This document shows positions 8,420 to 20,304 of a DNA stretch of 64,000 bases, one piece after another. The stretch's first letter is position 1. Each line of letters opens with the position of its first letter. Source of the stretch: Parazoarcus communis (GTDB taxonomy: Bacteria > Pseudomonadota > Gammaproteobacteria > Burkholderiales > Rhodocyclaceae). The position numbers and the translations under genes were made by a program. Where the stretch lies: the NCBI RefSeq assembly GCF_003111665.1, contig NZ_CP022188.1, positions 3,472,001-3,536,000 of the forward strand, given 5' to 3'. A model generated the notes under the pieces. That model was not told the DNA's origin, did not search any database, and saw only the letters and a list, made by a program, of their open reading frames with translations.

Positions 8420-9862
8420 TCAGGGGCGTTCGTCGTTGTAGGCGTACCAGCGGTAAAGGAAGCGCTGGCCGAAACGGCGGAAGGGGGCGAAGGCTTCCGA
8501 GACCACCATTTCGCGGACGTTGGGGAAGGGCAGCCGCGAGGTGAAGATCGGCAGCGTGAGTTCGTTACCCTTGCCGGCGATCCACTGCGCCAGACGGCGA
8601 CCGGCCTGAGCCGAATACATCACGCCGTTGCCGCCGTATCCGAGGGAGTAATAGATCGTTTCCTTCGGATCGGGCTGATGAATGCGCGGCATCATGTCGT
8701 GGCTCACATCCACCCAGCCCCACCACGAGTAGTCGATCTGAACACCCTTGAGCGCGGGAAACTTGCGCCACATGTCTTCGATCAGGCGTTGCTCGTACTG
8801 CTTCTGGGGGGCGTCGTTGCCGGTAATCGCACTGCGGCTGCCGATCTGCAGCCGGTTGTCCGGCATCAGGCGGTAGTAGTGGCGCAGCACGCGCGTGTCG
8901 GTAATGACCTGGTGCGTGCGCAGACCACAGGCTTCGATTTCCTGCGCGGTCAGCGGCCGGGTGACGATGGAGTTCGACAGGATCGGCAGCAGGCGGTTTT
9001 TAAGCTCCGGGTGCAGGCTGTTTGAAGTGTAGCCACCCGTGCACACGCCGACTGCACGGGCACGTACGATGCCGCCGGGGGTTTTGAGGTAATGCACGCC
9101 GTTGCGCGTTTCCCAACCCTGGACGGGGCTTGCGGGATGGACGGTTGCGCCCAGCGCACGTGCCTTTTTCAGGTAGCCGAAGGCCAGCTTGCCAGCGTGG
9201 ATGCCGATGCCTTCGGGTTCGTGCATCGCACCGCAGGCTTCCTCGTCACCCACCCATTCGCGCTTGACGGTGTCGGCATTCAGGATACGGGCGTCGTACT
9301 TGAACACGTCGCGCAGCAACTTCGCTTCCTTTTCCAGCACGGGCATGATGCGCTCGCGGTGCGCAATATACAGGTGGCCGCCAGGTTGGGGATCGCAGTC
9401 GATGTCCTTGATCAGTTCCTTGAAGTTCTCCATGCCGTCGACACATTCGCGGTGAAGGCCGAGGGCGGCTTCAAGGCCATAGCGGGTGATCCACTGCGAG
9501 CGCTTGAGCCGGCCGGAGGCGCACTGCGCCTGCCCGCCGTTACGCACGCTGCAGCCCCAGGCCGTGCGGTTGGCTTCCAGCACCGTGGCCTTGATACCGT
9601 ATTCCTGCGCCAGGAAGATGGCAGTGGTCAGGCCGGTGAAGCCGGAGCCGATGATGGCGACGTCAACGTCGATGTCGTGGGTAATCGGGCCGTCGTCCGC
9701 GGGTGGTTCGCCTGCGGTGCCGATCCAGTAGGTCGGTGCATATTCACGCCCCTGGCCGGGCGTGGCGGATACCAGCGGATCGTAGGCCGGATCGTAGGGT
9801 TTGGAAGGTGGCGTGGCGCGGCCATCGGTGGCGGCACTCACGTTGGCGGTAGCAGCGTCCAT
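8420..9862 (-). CDS. tauY: Taurine dehydrogenase large subunit (FAD oxidoreductase of the DAO family)
   Basis: The 480-residue flavoprotein has a dinucleotide-binding GSGFTG motif at about 72-77 and the CSVRNGGQ signature further on. The closing FAD motif YGGNGVMYSAQAG is near the C-terminus. By sequence alone it could be called a gamma-glutamylputrescine-oxidase-like amine oxidase. The SnoaL-like TauX partner directly upstream, tauR before that, TRAP genes after it and xsc nearby identify it as TauY. The enzyme deaminates taurine to sulfoacetaldehyde and ammonium and passes electrons to a cytochrome-type acceptor. A roughly 55-residue N-terminal extension precedes the FAD domain. GAGGAA lies before the ATG. 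Confidence 0.8.
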   Translation of the reverse strand: MDAATANVSAATDGRATPPSKPYDPAYDPLVSATPGQGREYAPTYWIGTAGEPPADDGPITHDIDVDVAIIGSGFTGLTTAIFLAQEYGIKATVLEANRTAWGCSVRNGGQAQCASGRLKRSQWITRYGLEAALGLHRECVDGMENFKELIKDIDCDPQPGGHLYIAHRERIMPVLEKEAKLLRDVFKYDARILNADTVKREWVGDEEACGAMHEPEGIGIHAGKLAFGYLKKARALGATVHPASPVQGWETRNGVHYLKTPGGIVRARAVGVCTGGYTSNSLHPELKNRLLPILSNSIVTRPLTAQEIEACGLRTHQVITDTRVLRHYYRLMPDNRLQIGSRSAITGNDAPQKQYEQRLIEDMWRKFPALKGVQIDYSWWGWVDVSHDMMPRIHQPDPKETIYYSLGYGGNGVMYSAQAGRRLAQWIAGKGNELTLPIFTSRLPFPNVREMVVSEAFAPFRRFGQRFLYRWYAYNDERP

Positions 9863-9900
9863 GCTCGGATTCCTCGATTCAGTGTGTCGTGAATCCGCGC

Positions 9901-10287
9901 TCAGCCTACCGATACCGGCGGACGATCCTTGCGGAATGCGTTCTTGACCGCGATCTTGCCGTTACGGAAGGTAAAGATATCGACCATGCGGGCTTCGATA
10001 CGGGTGCCATCGGCCTTGGTGCCAACGAAGGTGGTTTCGCTCACGCCACGGTCGCCGTCGACGAAGTGGTCGCCATCGAGCCAGGCAGCATCGGGGAAGG
10101 TCTGCCAGGCCAGCATGAAACCTTCGCGCACGGCCTCGCGGCCGACGAAGCTGCGACCGAGGAGGTCGGGACCGCCGACGGCGTGGAAGGAGCAGTCATC
10201 GGCCATGAAGCTCATCAGGGCGTCGATGTCGTGCTTGTTCCAGGCGTCGCCGAAGGCTTCGAGCATGGCTGTTGTGGGGTGGGTCAT
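9901..10287 (-). CDS. tauX: Taurine dehydrogenase small subunit (SnoaL/NTF2-like)
   Basis: The 128-residue protein has the SnoaL/NTF2-like cone fold pattern: WNKHDIDALMSFMADDC at the start, GREAVREGF in the middle and MVDIFTFRNGKIAVKNAF at the end. I recall that TauX of Paracoccus is this kind of small protein and is always paired with TauY. It is followed by tauY after 38 nt. The start at 10287 has CAGGAG 5 nt upstream; the longer frame to 10392 would cross the regulator sites and is rejected. Confidence 0.75.
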   Translation of the reverse strand: MTHPTTAMLEAFGDAWNKHDIDALMSFMADDCSFHAVGGPDLLGRSFVGREAVREGFMLAWQTFPDAAWLDGDHFVDGDRGVSETTFVGTKADGTRIEARMVDIFTFRNGKIAVKNAFRKDRPPVSVG

Positions 10288-10393
10288 GTTATCTCCTGTT
10301 TGGTGCCGGGCTTGTCTGTTGCGCCGGTGGCCGGGACGAGATGTCGGGCCATCGACAACGTGGGTACAGATTAAGCGGCTTGCCGGAGACAAC

Positions 10394-10426
10394 GTAGGAC
10401 CAGTTCAGTGCAATCGTTTGGTCCAG
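10394..10426. promoter_or_regulatory. Direct repeats, likely TauR binding sites upstream of tauX
   Basis: Read on the minus strand, CTGGACCAAA (10426-10417) is followed 23 nt later by CTGGTCCTAC (10403-10394). The two sites are in the same orientation on one face of the helix (two turns). They fit the CTGGACYTAA-type direct repeats reported, as I recall, for TauR of Rhodobacter capsulatus. They lie about 107 nt upstream of the tauX start, between tauR and tauX. Confidence 0.65.
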
Positions 10427-10450
10427 ATAACTGTTTGAATAATAGTGAAA

Positions 10451-11953
10451 TTATTCGGAAGGTCGCAGATGCGAGACAACTTCGGCCAGTGATTTGATGC
10501 CAGCTTCGATACGCTCGGCCGCAATCGAGGAAAAGCCGAGACGGAAGTAGTTGGCAGGAGGCGAGTCAGACGTGAAGAACACGCTGCCAGTCTCGATCAG
10601 GATACCGTGCTTCAGCGCCTCATCTGCGAGCTCGTTGGCGTCGAGCCAGGCAGGGCCAGCGACCCAGCACGACGATCCGCCGGAGATCGGCACATGGCGG
10701 AAATCCGGAAGATGTCGCGACAGTGCCGCCGACAATGCGCATGCGCGTTCGTTATGCGCGGCTGATAGCCTGCGCAGCAGCGAGTCGTGGTGGCCGAGCG
10801 ACAGAAAAATCGCGAATGCGCGCTGCATGTAGGCCGCAGGATGACGCAGGTTCAGGCGGCGAACACCGCGCAATTCGCGAATGAGCTCCGCGGGGCCGAC
10901 GACATAGCCCAGGCGCATGCCCGGTGCCAGGCTTTTGGACAGGCTGCCGACGTAGATGACGCGGTTGTTGCAGTCCAGACTCTTGAGTGCGGGCAGCGGT
11001 TCGCCTTCGAAGGGATTCTCGCTGTCGTAGTCGTCTTCGATGATGATGAAGTCCGACGCCTCTGCCATCTTCAATAGCGCCTCACGACGCTCGAGCGGCA
11101 TGGTGACGGTGGTCGGGCATTGGTGGCTGGGTGTGACATACACATAGTCGCAGCGCTTGAGCCGTTCACTTACGATCAGACCGTGCTCGTCGATGTCCAG
11201 GTTCTCCATGCGCTTGGAACGGCTGCTGAAAATGTTGCGTGCGTCGGGGTAGCCGGGGTTCTCGATGCCGACCGGGGTGTCACTGCTCATCAGCAGGTCG
11301 GCCAGCAGGTACAGCGCCTGCTGGGTGCCGACAGTGATCACGATCTCGTCGTCGGACGCTCTTACTCCGCGCCGCGGCAATACCCGGGTACGAATCTGGC
11401 GCACGAGGGATTCGTCGTCGCGCAGGATCATGTCCTGCGCCCATTCGCTGATCTCGAGCACGCTGAGTGTTTTCATGCAGCACTCGCGCCAGTCGGCGGT
11501 GGGAAACAGGGTGGGGTCGAACTGGCCGTATACGAAAGGGTAGGGAAACGTCTGCCAGTCTGCACGCTTGCTGATGTTGCGCTGTGCAGAGGGGCGAAAG
11601 CGAAAGCGACGGCTCCAGTCGGGCGCAGCGGCCGGTGTCTCGGCCAACGGTGATTCTGTCTTGCCCGCGCGACCCTCGAGGATTGCCGGATTGACGAAGT
11701 GGCCCTTGCGCTCGCGCGACAGCAGGTAGCCCTCGTCCACGAGTTGCTGGTAGGCGATGACGACGGTGTTGCGCGCAACGCCGATGTGGGAGGACAGTTC
11801 GCGGCTGGAGGGAATCGGCTCGTCGAGTGGAATCTGCTGGTCGAGAATGGCCGCGACCAGCATCTGGCGTATCTGTCCCTGCAGGCTCATCGCGCTGGTG
11901 GCTTCGCGCTGCATGAACTGTTTCCACATGGCAGAGGTGGGGCGGAAACTCAT
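10451..11953 (-). CDS. tauR: MocR-type regulator of taurine catabolism, TauR
   Basis: The 500-residue protein has two parts. The N-terminal GntR-type winged helix (about 20-90) contains PIPSSRELSSHIGVARNTVV. The rest is a fold-type I aminotransferase domain with the PLP lysine in SLSKSLAPGMRLGYV. Such MocR proteins sense an amine through PLP, and TauR is the taurine-responsive member. The identification rests on the adjacent tauXY and the direct repeats before tauX. The start is uncertain: ATG 11953 and ATG 11929 are both possible and neither has a strong ribosome site. The frame extends further upstream to 12199 but there overlaps thiG. Confidence 0.8.
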   Translation of the reverse strand: MSFRPTSAMWKQFMQREATSAMSLQGQIRQMLVAAILDQQIPLDEPIPSSRELSSHIGVARNTVVIAYQQLVDEGYLLSRERKGHFVNPAILEGRAGKTESPLAETPAAAPDWSRRFRFRPSAQRNISKRADWQTFPYPFVYGQFDPTLFPTADWRECCMKTLSVLEISEWAQDMILRDDESLVRQIRTRVLPRRGVRASDDEIVITVGTQQALYLLADLLMSSDTPVGIENPGYPDARNIFSSRSKRMENLDIDEHGLIVSERLKRCDYVYVTPSHQCPTTVTMPLERREALLKMAEASDFIIIEDDYDSENPFEGEPLPALKSLDCNNRVIYVGSLSKSLAPGMRLGYVVGPAELIRELRGVRRLNLRHPAAYMQRAFAIFLSLGHHDSLLRRLSAAHNERACALSAALSRHLPDFRHVPISGGSSCWVAGPAWLDANELADEALKHGILIETGSVFFTSDSPPANYFRLGFSSIAAERIEAGIKSLAEVVSHLRPSE

Positions 11954-12026
11954 GGACTCGGGATCGTATATCGAAGGAGACGAAGAGTATCCCGATGAGG
12001 GTACCGAGGTGGTGTTGAGGTTTACC

Positions 12027-12049
12027 CGCGGGGGCAGGACGCCCCCGCG
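12027..12049 (-). terminator. Hairpin after thiG
   Basis: CGCGGGGGC and GCCCCCGCG form a 9-bp GC stem with a 5-nt loop, 8 nt after the thiG stop. No T tract follows. It probably marks the 3' end of the xsc-tauZ-thiCSG unit before tauR. Confidence 0.55.
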
Positions 12050-12056
12050 TGGTTTC

Positions 12057-12890
12057 TCAGGTCGACAGGCCAACCATCGGCGACGACGGTGAGGCGGCAA
12101 AGCGTTTCGGCATGCGTCCCGCAAGATAGGCGTTGCGTCCCGCCCGCACCGCATCGCGCATCGCCAGCGCCATCCGGACCGGGTCCTGAGCCTTCGCAAT
12201 GGCGGTGTTCATCAGCACGCCGTCGCAGCCGAGTTCGAGCGCGATGGCAGCATCCGACGCGGTGCCGACGCCGGCATCGACGATCACCGGTACCTTGGTC
12301 TGCTCGATGATCAGCGACAGGTTCCACGGGTTGAGAATGCCCATGCCCGAGCCGATCAGCGAGGCCAGCGGCATGATCGCCACGCAGCCCATGTCCTCAA
12401 GCATCTTGGCCTGGATCGGATCGTCGCTGCAGTAGACCATCACGTCGAAGCCGTCCTTGATCAGCGTTTCGGCTGCCTTCAGGGTTTCGGGCATGTTGGG
12501 GAACAGGGTCTTCTCGTCGCCGAGCACCTCCAGTTTCACCAGCGAGTGCCCACCCAGCAGTTCGCGCGCCATCTGCAGCGTGTAGACCGCGTCCTTGGCG
12601 TTGAAGCAGCCACCGGTGTTGGGCAGGATGGTGAATTGCGAGGGCGGTACCGCGTCCAGCAGATTGGGTTCGTGCTGGTGCTGGCCGATGTTCACCCGGC
12701 GGATGGTCACGGTGACGATGGACGTCCCGCTCGCATCCACAGCGGCGCGGGTTTCATCAAAGTCCCTGTACTTGCCGGTGCCGACCAGCAGCCGCGAATT
12801 GTAGGTCTTGCCGGCGATGGTGAGCTGGTGGTCGGTGCTGCTTTCCGCGTTTCCGGCTTCGTTGGCCGTGGGCAGATCGTTGAGTTGCAT
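12057..12890 (-). CDS. thiG: Thiazole synthase
   Basis: The 277-residue TIM-barrel enzyme forms the thiazole phosphate of thiamine from deoxyxylulose phosphate, dehydroglycine and ThiS thiocarboxylate. The Schiff-base lysine is Lys119 in [10 protein letters not shown]. Other signatures are [23 protein letters not shown] and [10 protein letters not shown]. The N-terminus is about 20 residues longer than in many homologues. ATG 12890 has GAGGAG upstream. thiS ends 16 nt before it. Confidence 0.95.
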   Translation of the reverse strand: MQLNDLPTANEAGNAESSTDHQLTIAGKTYNSRLLVGTGKYRDFDETRAAVDASGTSIVTVTIRRVNIGQHQHEPNLLDAVPPSQFTILPNTGGCFNAKDAVYTLQMARELLGGHSLVKLEVLGDEKTLFPNMPETLKAAETLIKDGFDVMVYCSDDPIQAKMLEDMGCVAIMPLASLIGSGMGILNPWNLSLIIEQTKVPVIVDAGVGTASDAAIALELGCDGVLMNTAIAKAQDPVRMALAMRDAVRAGRNAYLAGRMPKRFAASPSSPMVGLST

Positions 12891-12906
12891 GTTTGTCTCC
12901 TCGTGT

Positions 12907-13116
12907 TCAGCCACCGCCGATGGCGTGAACGATTTCGATTTTGTCGTCGGCTTGAAGGTGACGATTGGGCCACTCGGCACGCTTGACCACCTCGCGGTTG
13001 ATCGACACCGCCAGGCTCTTCCCTGCGAGGTCGAGCGAGGCGATCAGGTCTTCCAGGCTCTGTGTGGTGGCAGCGGGGCGCGACTTGCCATTGAGTTCGA
13101 TCTGGATCAGGGGCAT
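12907..13116 (-). CDS. thiS: Sulfur carrier protein ThiS
   Basis: The 69-residue ubiquitin-like protein ends in AIGGG, the C-terminal di-glycine that is adenylated and converted to a thiocarboxylate as sulfur donor for ThiG. The thiC stop and the thiS start are one base apart, so the two are translationally coupled. Confidence 0.93.
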   Translation of the reverse strand: MPLIQIELNGKSRPAATTQSLEDLIASLDLAGKSLAVSINREVVKRAEWPNRHLQADDKIEIVHAIGGG

Positions 13117-13117
13117 G

Positions 13118-16137
<3,020 letters not shown>

Positions 16138-16246
16138 GGTGTCCTTGTCCGGGTCTCTGTCGGGGCCGGAGGTGTGTCTGGCGGGTGAAGGTCATGGCCT
16201 TCCCCGTCCGCGTGTCTGGGTGCCCCGGCGTGGCCGGGGGCTTGCA

Positions 16247-16272
16247 GGCACATCCCCGAGTGGGGACGTGCC
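16247..16272. terminator. Hairpin between xsc copy 1 and tauZ
   Basis: GGCACATCCCC and GGGGACGTGCC form an 11-bp stem with one mismatch and a 4-nt loop, 12 nt after the xsc stop. It has no T tract on the minus strand. It may attenuate transcription into tauZ-thi. Confidence 0.45.
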
Positions 16273-16283
16273 TTGTTTCAGTC

Positions 16284-18104
16284 TCAGACGTAGTCCTTGT
16301 ACTTGTCGAGGTGACGAACCGGCTTGGACAGTGCATCGCGGCGGAAGGGGTCGCCGAGCTCACGGGTACACATGATCTCGATGATGGTGGTCTTGCCTTC
16401 GTTCATCTGCATGTCGATGGCCTTCTTCAGCGCGGGGCCGACATCCTCGATCTTGTCGACGGTGATGCCCTCGGCGCCCATGGCGCGAGCGATCTCGGCG
16501 AAGGACTGGTTGTCGAGCTCACCGGCGACGAAGCGGCGGTTGTAGAAATCGACCTGGTTCTTCTTCTCCGCACCCCACTGACGGTTGTGGAACACCACCG
16601 CGGTGACCGGGATGTTGTGACGCACGCAGGTCATGGTCTCCATCAGGCTCATGCCCCAGGCACCGTCGCCGGCGTAGGACACGGCCGGACGATGGGGCGC
16701 GGCGACCTTGGCACCGATGATGGTGGGGAAGGCGTAACCGCAGTTGCCGAAGCTCATTGCAGCGAAGAAGGAACGCGGCTTCTCGAAGCGCAGGTAGCTG
16801 TTGGCCACCGAGTTGATGTTGCCGATGTCGGTCGACACCATCACGTCCTCGGGCATCGCCTTCTCGAGCTCACGCAGCACCTGACGCGGATGCAGATAGT
16901 CGCCACCCTGGAAGGTCTTCTCCTTCGCGTTCTCCTCGATCATGTCGAGGCTGAAGGCATCCTTCTCGTGCGTCCATTCGTCGAGCTCCTTCTCCCACGC
17001 CGCCTTCTCGTCGGCGATTTTTTGTGCGCGGGCAGCCTTGTCGGCATCGCACGCCAGGGTCTTGCCTTCCAGACGACGGGTCAGCGCCACGGCGGCCGCC
17101 TTCGCATCGCCGCAGATTCCCACCGAGATCTTCTTCACCAGGCCGAGCATCTTGTTGTCGGCGTCGATCTGGATGATCTTCGCGTTCTTGGGCCAGTAGT
17201 CCATGCCGTGCTGGGGCAGGGTACCGAAGGGGCCCAGACGCGAACCCAGCGCCACCACCACGTCGGCCTGCGCCATCAGCTTCATCGCCGCCTTCGAACC
17301 CTGGTAGCCCAGCGGGCCGCACCACAGCGGATGGCTCGCGGGGAAGGAATCGTTGTGCAGGTAGCTATTGACCACCGGTGCGCCCAGGCGCTCGGCCAGC
17401 GCCTTGCACTCCTCGACCGCATCGGCCATCACCACGCCACCGCCGGAGATGATCACCGGGAACTTGGCCGTGGCCAGCAGCGCAGCGGCCTCGTCCAGCG
17501 AGTGCTCGCCACCGGCGCCCCGGTCCAGACGGGCGGGCTTCGGAATCTCGCAGGTAATGTCGCCGTAGAAATAGTCACGCGGAATGTTCAGCTGGGTCGG
17601 GCCCATCTCGCTCATGGCGCGATCGAAACAGCGCCCGGTGTACTCGGCCATGCGCGCCGGGTGGGTCACGTGGCCCTGGTACTTGGTGAACTCCTGGAAC
17701 ATCGGCAACTGGTTGCACTCCTGGAAACCACCCAGCCCCATGCCCATGGTGCCCGTCTCCGGGGTCACGATCACCACCGGGCTGTGGGCCCAGAACGCCG
17801 CGCCGATCGCGGTCACGCAGTTGGAGATGCCGGGGCCGTTCTGGCCGATCACCACGCCGTGGCGACCCGAGACGCGGGAGAAGCCATCGGCCATGTGGCC
17901 GGCGCCCTGCTCATGCACCACCGGGATCAGGCGGATGCCGGCCGGCGCGAAGATATCCATCGCATCCATGAAGGCCGAGCCCATGATGCCGAACATGTCG
18001 GTCACGCCGTTCGAGACCAGGGTCTCGACGAAGGCCTCGGAAGGGGTCATGCGGGTGGGACCGACGGGCACGGACCGGTTGGCTTGGCTGTTCTGATCGC
18101 TCAT
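16284..18104 (-). CDS. xsc: Sulfoacetaldehyde acetyltransferase, copy 1
   Basis: The 606-residue ThDP enzyme converts sulfoacetaldehyde and phosphate to acetyl phosphate and sulfite. The catalytic ThDP glutamate is Glu65 in VVHEQGAGHMADGFSR. The ThDP/Mg motif begins with GDGAWGMS at about 475 and ends near VVFHNRQWG. Length and the MGMGLGGFQECNQLPMF and NIPRDYFYGD segments are typical of Xsc rather than acetolactate synthase. It is divergent from the iclR at 18275 and followed by tauZ. CAGGAG lies upstream of the start. The protein is identical to copy 2. Confidence 0.95.
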   Translation of the reverse strand: MSDQNSQANRSVPVGPTRMTPSEAFVETLVSNGVTDMFGIMGSAFMDAMDIFAPAGIRLIPVVHEQGAGHMADGFSRVSGRHGVVIGQNGPGISNCVTAIGAAFWAHSPVVIVTPETGTMGMGLGGFQECNQLPMFQEFTKYQGHVTHPARMAEYTGRCFDRAMSEMGPTQLNIPRDYFYGDITCEIPKPARLDRGAGGEHSLDEAAALLATAKFPVIISGGGVVMADAVEECKALAERLGAPVVNSYLHNDSFPASHPLWCGPLGYQGSKAAMKLMAQADVVVALGSRLGPFGTLPQHGMDYWPKNAKIIQIDADNKMLGLVKKISVGICGDAKAAAVALTRRLEGKTLACDADKAARAQKIADEKAAWEKELDEWTHEKDAFSLDMIEENAKEKTFQGGDYLHPRQVLRELEKAMPEDVMVSTDIGNINSVANSYLRFEKPRSFFAAMSFGNCGYAFPTIIGAKVAAPHRPAVSYAGDGAWGMSLMETMTCVRHNIPVTAVVFHNRQWGAEKKNQVDFYNRRFVAGELDNQSFAEIARAMGAEGITVDKIEDVGPALKKAIDMQMNEGKTTIIEIMCTRELGDPFRRDALSKPVRHLDKYKDYV

Positions 18105-18135
18105 GATGCGCTGTCTCCTGTTAGGGATGGTTTTA

Positions 18136-18164
18136 TATCGAAACCGGTACGAAGAGTTCCGATA
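18136..18164. promoter_or_regulatory. Operator candidate A, xsc-iclR spacer, copy 1
   Basis: TATCGAAAC and GAGTTCCGATA form an imperfect inverted repeat 32-60 nt upstream of the xsc start, around a central ACCGGT. It shares TATCG/CGATA half-sites with the palindrome at 18227. The adjacent IclR protein is the likely binder. Confidence 0.5.
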
Positions 18165-18226
18165 AGTGAGATTGAGGCGAACTTTAGGCTGGCGAGAGAT
18201 GGGAGTCAACGACAAATTTCAAAAAA

Positions 18227-18243
18227 CGATACGACTTGTATCG
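18227..18243. promoter_or_regulatory. Operator candidate B, xsc-iclR spacer, copy 1
   Basis: CGATAC-GACTT-GTATCG is a perfect 6+6 palindrome with 5-nt spacing, about 32 nt upstream of the iclR start. A bound IclR dimer here could autoregulate iclR, and together with site A control the divergent xsc promoter. Confidence 0.6.
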
Positions 18244-18274
18244 GAAAAAGAAACTGAACTATGATGGAACGGCC

Positions 18275-19120
18275 ATGAACGACACCACACACACGCCACA
18301 TCAGAGCGCCACGCAGCCGGAGATCGCCCGCATCGACGGGGATACGCCGACGCTGCGCCTGTTTGCGCTGCTCGAAGTGATCGCGCAGAAGAACCAGTTC
18401 TTCTCGCTGCAATCGCTGGTGGAAGAGACGGGGCTCCCGAAGCCGACGCTGCACCGGATGCTGCAGCAGCTCGAGAGCGCGGGGATGCTGCAACGGGACG
18501 GCGACGGGCGTCACTACAGTACGGGGATGCGGCTGCGGCGCATGGCCGAGCAGCTGCTGCTGAACAACACGGTGCACGGCGCGCGGCGCGCGGTGCTGCG
18601 CCAGCTGGTCGATGAAGTGGGCGAGAGCTGCAACCTCACCGCGCTGTCGGGCAGCGAAGTGCTGTACCTGGACCGGGTGGAGACGCCGGCGCCGCTGCGC
18701 TTTTACCTGCACCCGGGCTCAAGGGTGCCGGCGCACTGTTCGGCCAGCGGGAAGCTGTTCCTGGGGCAGATGAGCCCGAGCCAGCGCAAGCGCCTGCTCG
18801 AACACACGCCGCTGGAGAAATACACCGCACGCACGCTGACCACGTTCGAGGCGCTCGACGCGGAGGTGGAGCGGGTGAGCCGGGACGGGTACGCGTTTGA
18901 CGACGAAGAGTTCCTGCCGGGGCTGTTCTGTCTGGCGGTGCTGGTGCCGAACCCGAACGGGCGCTCGAACACGGGGATCGCGATCCAGGCGCCGGTGATG
19001 CGGCTGAGCCACGACAAGGTGCTCAAGCTGCTGCCCGCGCTGCAGCGGGCGGCACAGGCCATGGCAAAGATCGAGGCCGATGCCATGCCGGAGGCACGAA
19101 ACGAAGGGGCGGAAGGCTGA
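18275..19120 (+). CDS. IclR-family regulator, copy 1, divergent from xsc
   Basis: The 281-residue protein has an N-terminal winged helix (FSLQSLVEETGLPKPTLHRML) and a C-terminal IclR effector domain (VGESCNLTALSGSEVLYLDRVET, HCSASGKLFL, GLFCLAVLVPN). Its position suggests it senses sulfoacetaldehyde or a sulfonate and controls xsc. The first 273 residues equal those of copy 2; only the last 8 (ARNEGAEG here) differ, because the repeat ends inside the gene. I chose ATG 18275 over 18236 because the latter lies inside the palindromic operator region. Confidence 0.88.
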   Translation: MNDTTHTPHQSATQPEIARIDGDTPTLRLFALLEVIAQKNQFFSLQSLVEETGLPKPTLHRMLQQLESAGMLQRDGDGRHYSTGMRLRRMAEQLLLNNTVHGARRAVLRQLVDEVGESCNLTALSGSEVLYLDRVETPAPLRFYLHPGSRVPAHCSASGKLFLGQMSPSQRKRLLEHTPLEKYTARTLTTFEALDAEVERVSRDGYAFDDEEFLPGLFCLAVLVPNPNGRSNTGIAIQAPVMRLSHDKVLKLLPALQRAAQAMAKIEADAMPEARNEGAEG

Positions 19121-19326
19121 GCGGCGCATCCGCGCCCTTCCGATCCGTCCTTGAGTAGAGACGCGCGTTCGCGGCAGCGAACGTGCAGCAGACCCAACGA
19201 AGGGTCGGACCAGGCGCCGCGGCGCTGGTGCCAGACAACATGGCGCCGGCGACATCGATCCGGGGTTCGACAGCAGATGAACAGCGCCGTGCACAGCTTG
19301 CGGCGACGATAACCGGAGAGACAGCA

Positions 19327-20304
19327 GTGACAGACATCACCCAGATTCGCCCCGCCCGCCTGGTGTCGGTGCGTGAAGTGTTCGGCATCGATTCCGATCT
19401 CGAAGTCCCCGCCTTTGACGAGCGCGATGATCATGTGCCCGAGATTGACGGCGCCTACCGTTTCAATCCCGACGTAACCCTGGCCATTCTGGCCGGCTTC
19501 AATCGCGACCGGCGGGTGATGGTGCAGGGGCTGCACGGCACCGGCAAATCCACCCACATCGAACAGGTGGCGGCACGCCTGAACTGGCCCTGCGTGCGGG
19601 TGAACCTGGATGGCCACATCAGCCGTCTGGACCTGGTGGGAAAGGACACCATTGTCGTGCGCGACGGACTGCAGGTCACCGAGTTCCAGGAAGGCATCGT
19701 GCCGTGGGCCTTGCAGCGTCCGGTGGCGATGATCTTCGATGAATACGACGCCGGCCGGCCGGACGTGATGTTCGTGATCCAGCGCATTCTCGAGCGCGAC
19801 GGCAAGTTCACCCTGCTCGACCAGAACCGGGTGATCCGCCCGCATCCCTATTTCCGCCTGTTCGCGACCTCGAACACCGTCGGCCTGGGCAACCTGTCGG
19901 GCATGTATCACGGCACGCAGGTGCTCAACCATGCGCAGATCGACCGCTGGAACATCGTGGCCACGCTCAACTACCTGCCGCATGAGGAGGAGGTGGCGAT
20001 CGTGCTTGCCCGCGTGCCGTCGAAGAACTACGACAAGGGGCGCAAGCTGATCGCGCAGATGGTTCAGGTGGCGGATCTCACGCGCAAGGGTTTTGCTGCG
20101 GGCGATCTGTCGACGCTGATGTCGCCGCGCACGGTGATCACCTGGGCGGAGAACTGCGAGATTTTCCGCAACCCGGCGCTGGCTTTCCGCCTGTCCTTCC
20201 TCAACAAGTGCGACGAGGCCGAGCGCCCGATCGTGGCCGAGTACTACCAGCGCTGCTTCGGCGAGGAGCTGGATGAGTCCTGGATGCGCGAGGCGCAGTC
20301 TTAA
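19327..20304 (+). CDS. CobS-like AAA+ ATPase (MoxR-type)
   Basis: The 325-residue protein has a Walker A motif GLHGTGKST at about 68-76 and a Walker [10 protein letters not shown] at about 133-141. The central [11 protein letters not shown] segment carries the sensor asparagine. Overall it matches CobS, the ATPase subunit of aerobic cobaltochelatase. The start is GTG 19327 with GGAGAG 6 nt upstream; the longer frame to 19183 lacks a site. The stop overlaps the start of the VWA partner gene by one base. No cobN or other cobalamin gene lies in the window, so a chelatase or metalloenzyme-remodelling role outside B12 synthesis is also possible. Confidence 0.8.
   Translation: MTDITQIRPARLVSVREVFGIDSDLEVPAFDERDDHVPEIDGAYRFNPDVTLAILAGFNRDRRVMVQGLHGTGKSTHIEQVAARLNWPCVRVNLDGHISRLDLVGKDTIVVRDGLQVTEFQEGIVPWALQRPVAMIFDEYDAGRPDVMFVIQRILERDGKFTLLDQNRVIRPHPYFRLFATSNTVGLGNLSGMYHGTQVLNHAQIDRWNIVATLNYLPHEEEVAIVLARVPSKNYDKGRKLIAQMVQVADLTRKGFAAGDLSTLMSPRTVITWAENCEIFRNPALAFRLSFLNKCDEAERPIVAEYYQRCFGEELDESWMREAQS

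Larger units (their letters stand above)
16284..19093. repeat. Direct repeat copy A, xsc-iclR, 2,810 bp
   Basis: This stretch matches 43239-46048 in the same orientation at a constant offset of 26,955 bp with no gap. It starts exactly at the xsc stop codon and ends inside the last codons of iclR (GCCATGCCGGAG). The flanks outside are unrelated. Only scattered single-base differences are visible, mostly in codon third positions. Confidence 0.97.

Noticed and set aside
19204..19213. GTCGGACCAG, a possible single TauR half-site before the CobS-like gene
   Set aside because: There is no second copy at the 23-nt distance, and the stretch lies in a GC-rich hairpin; chance match is likely.
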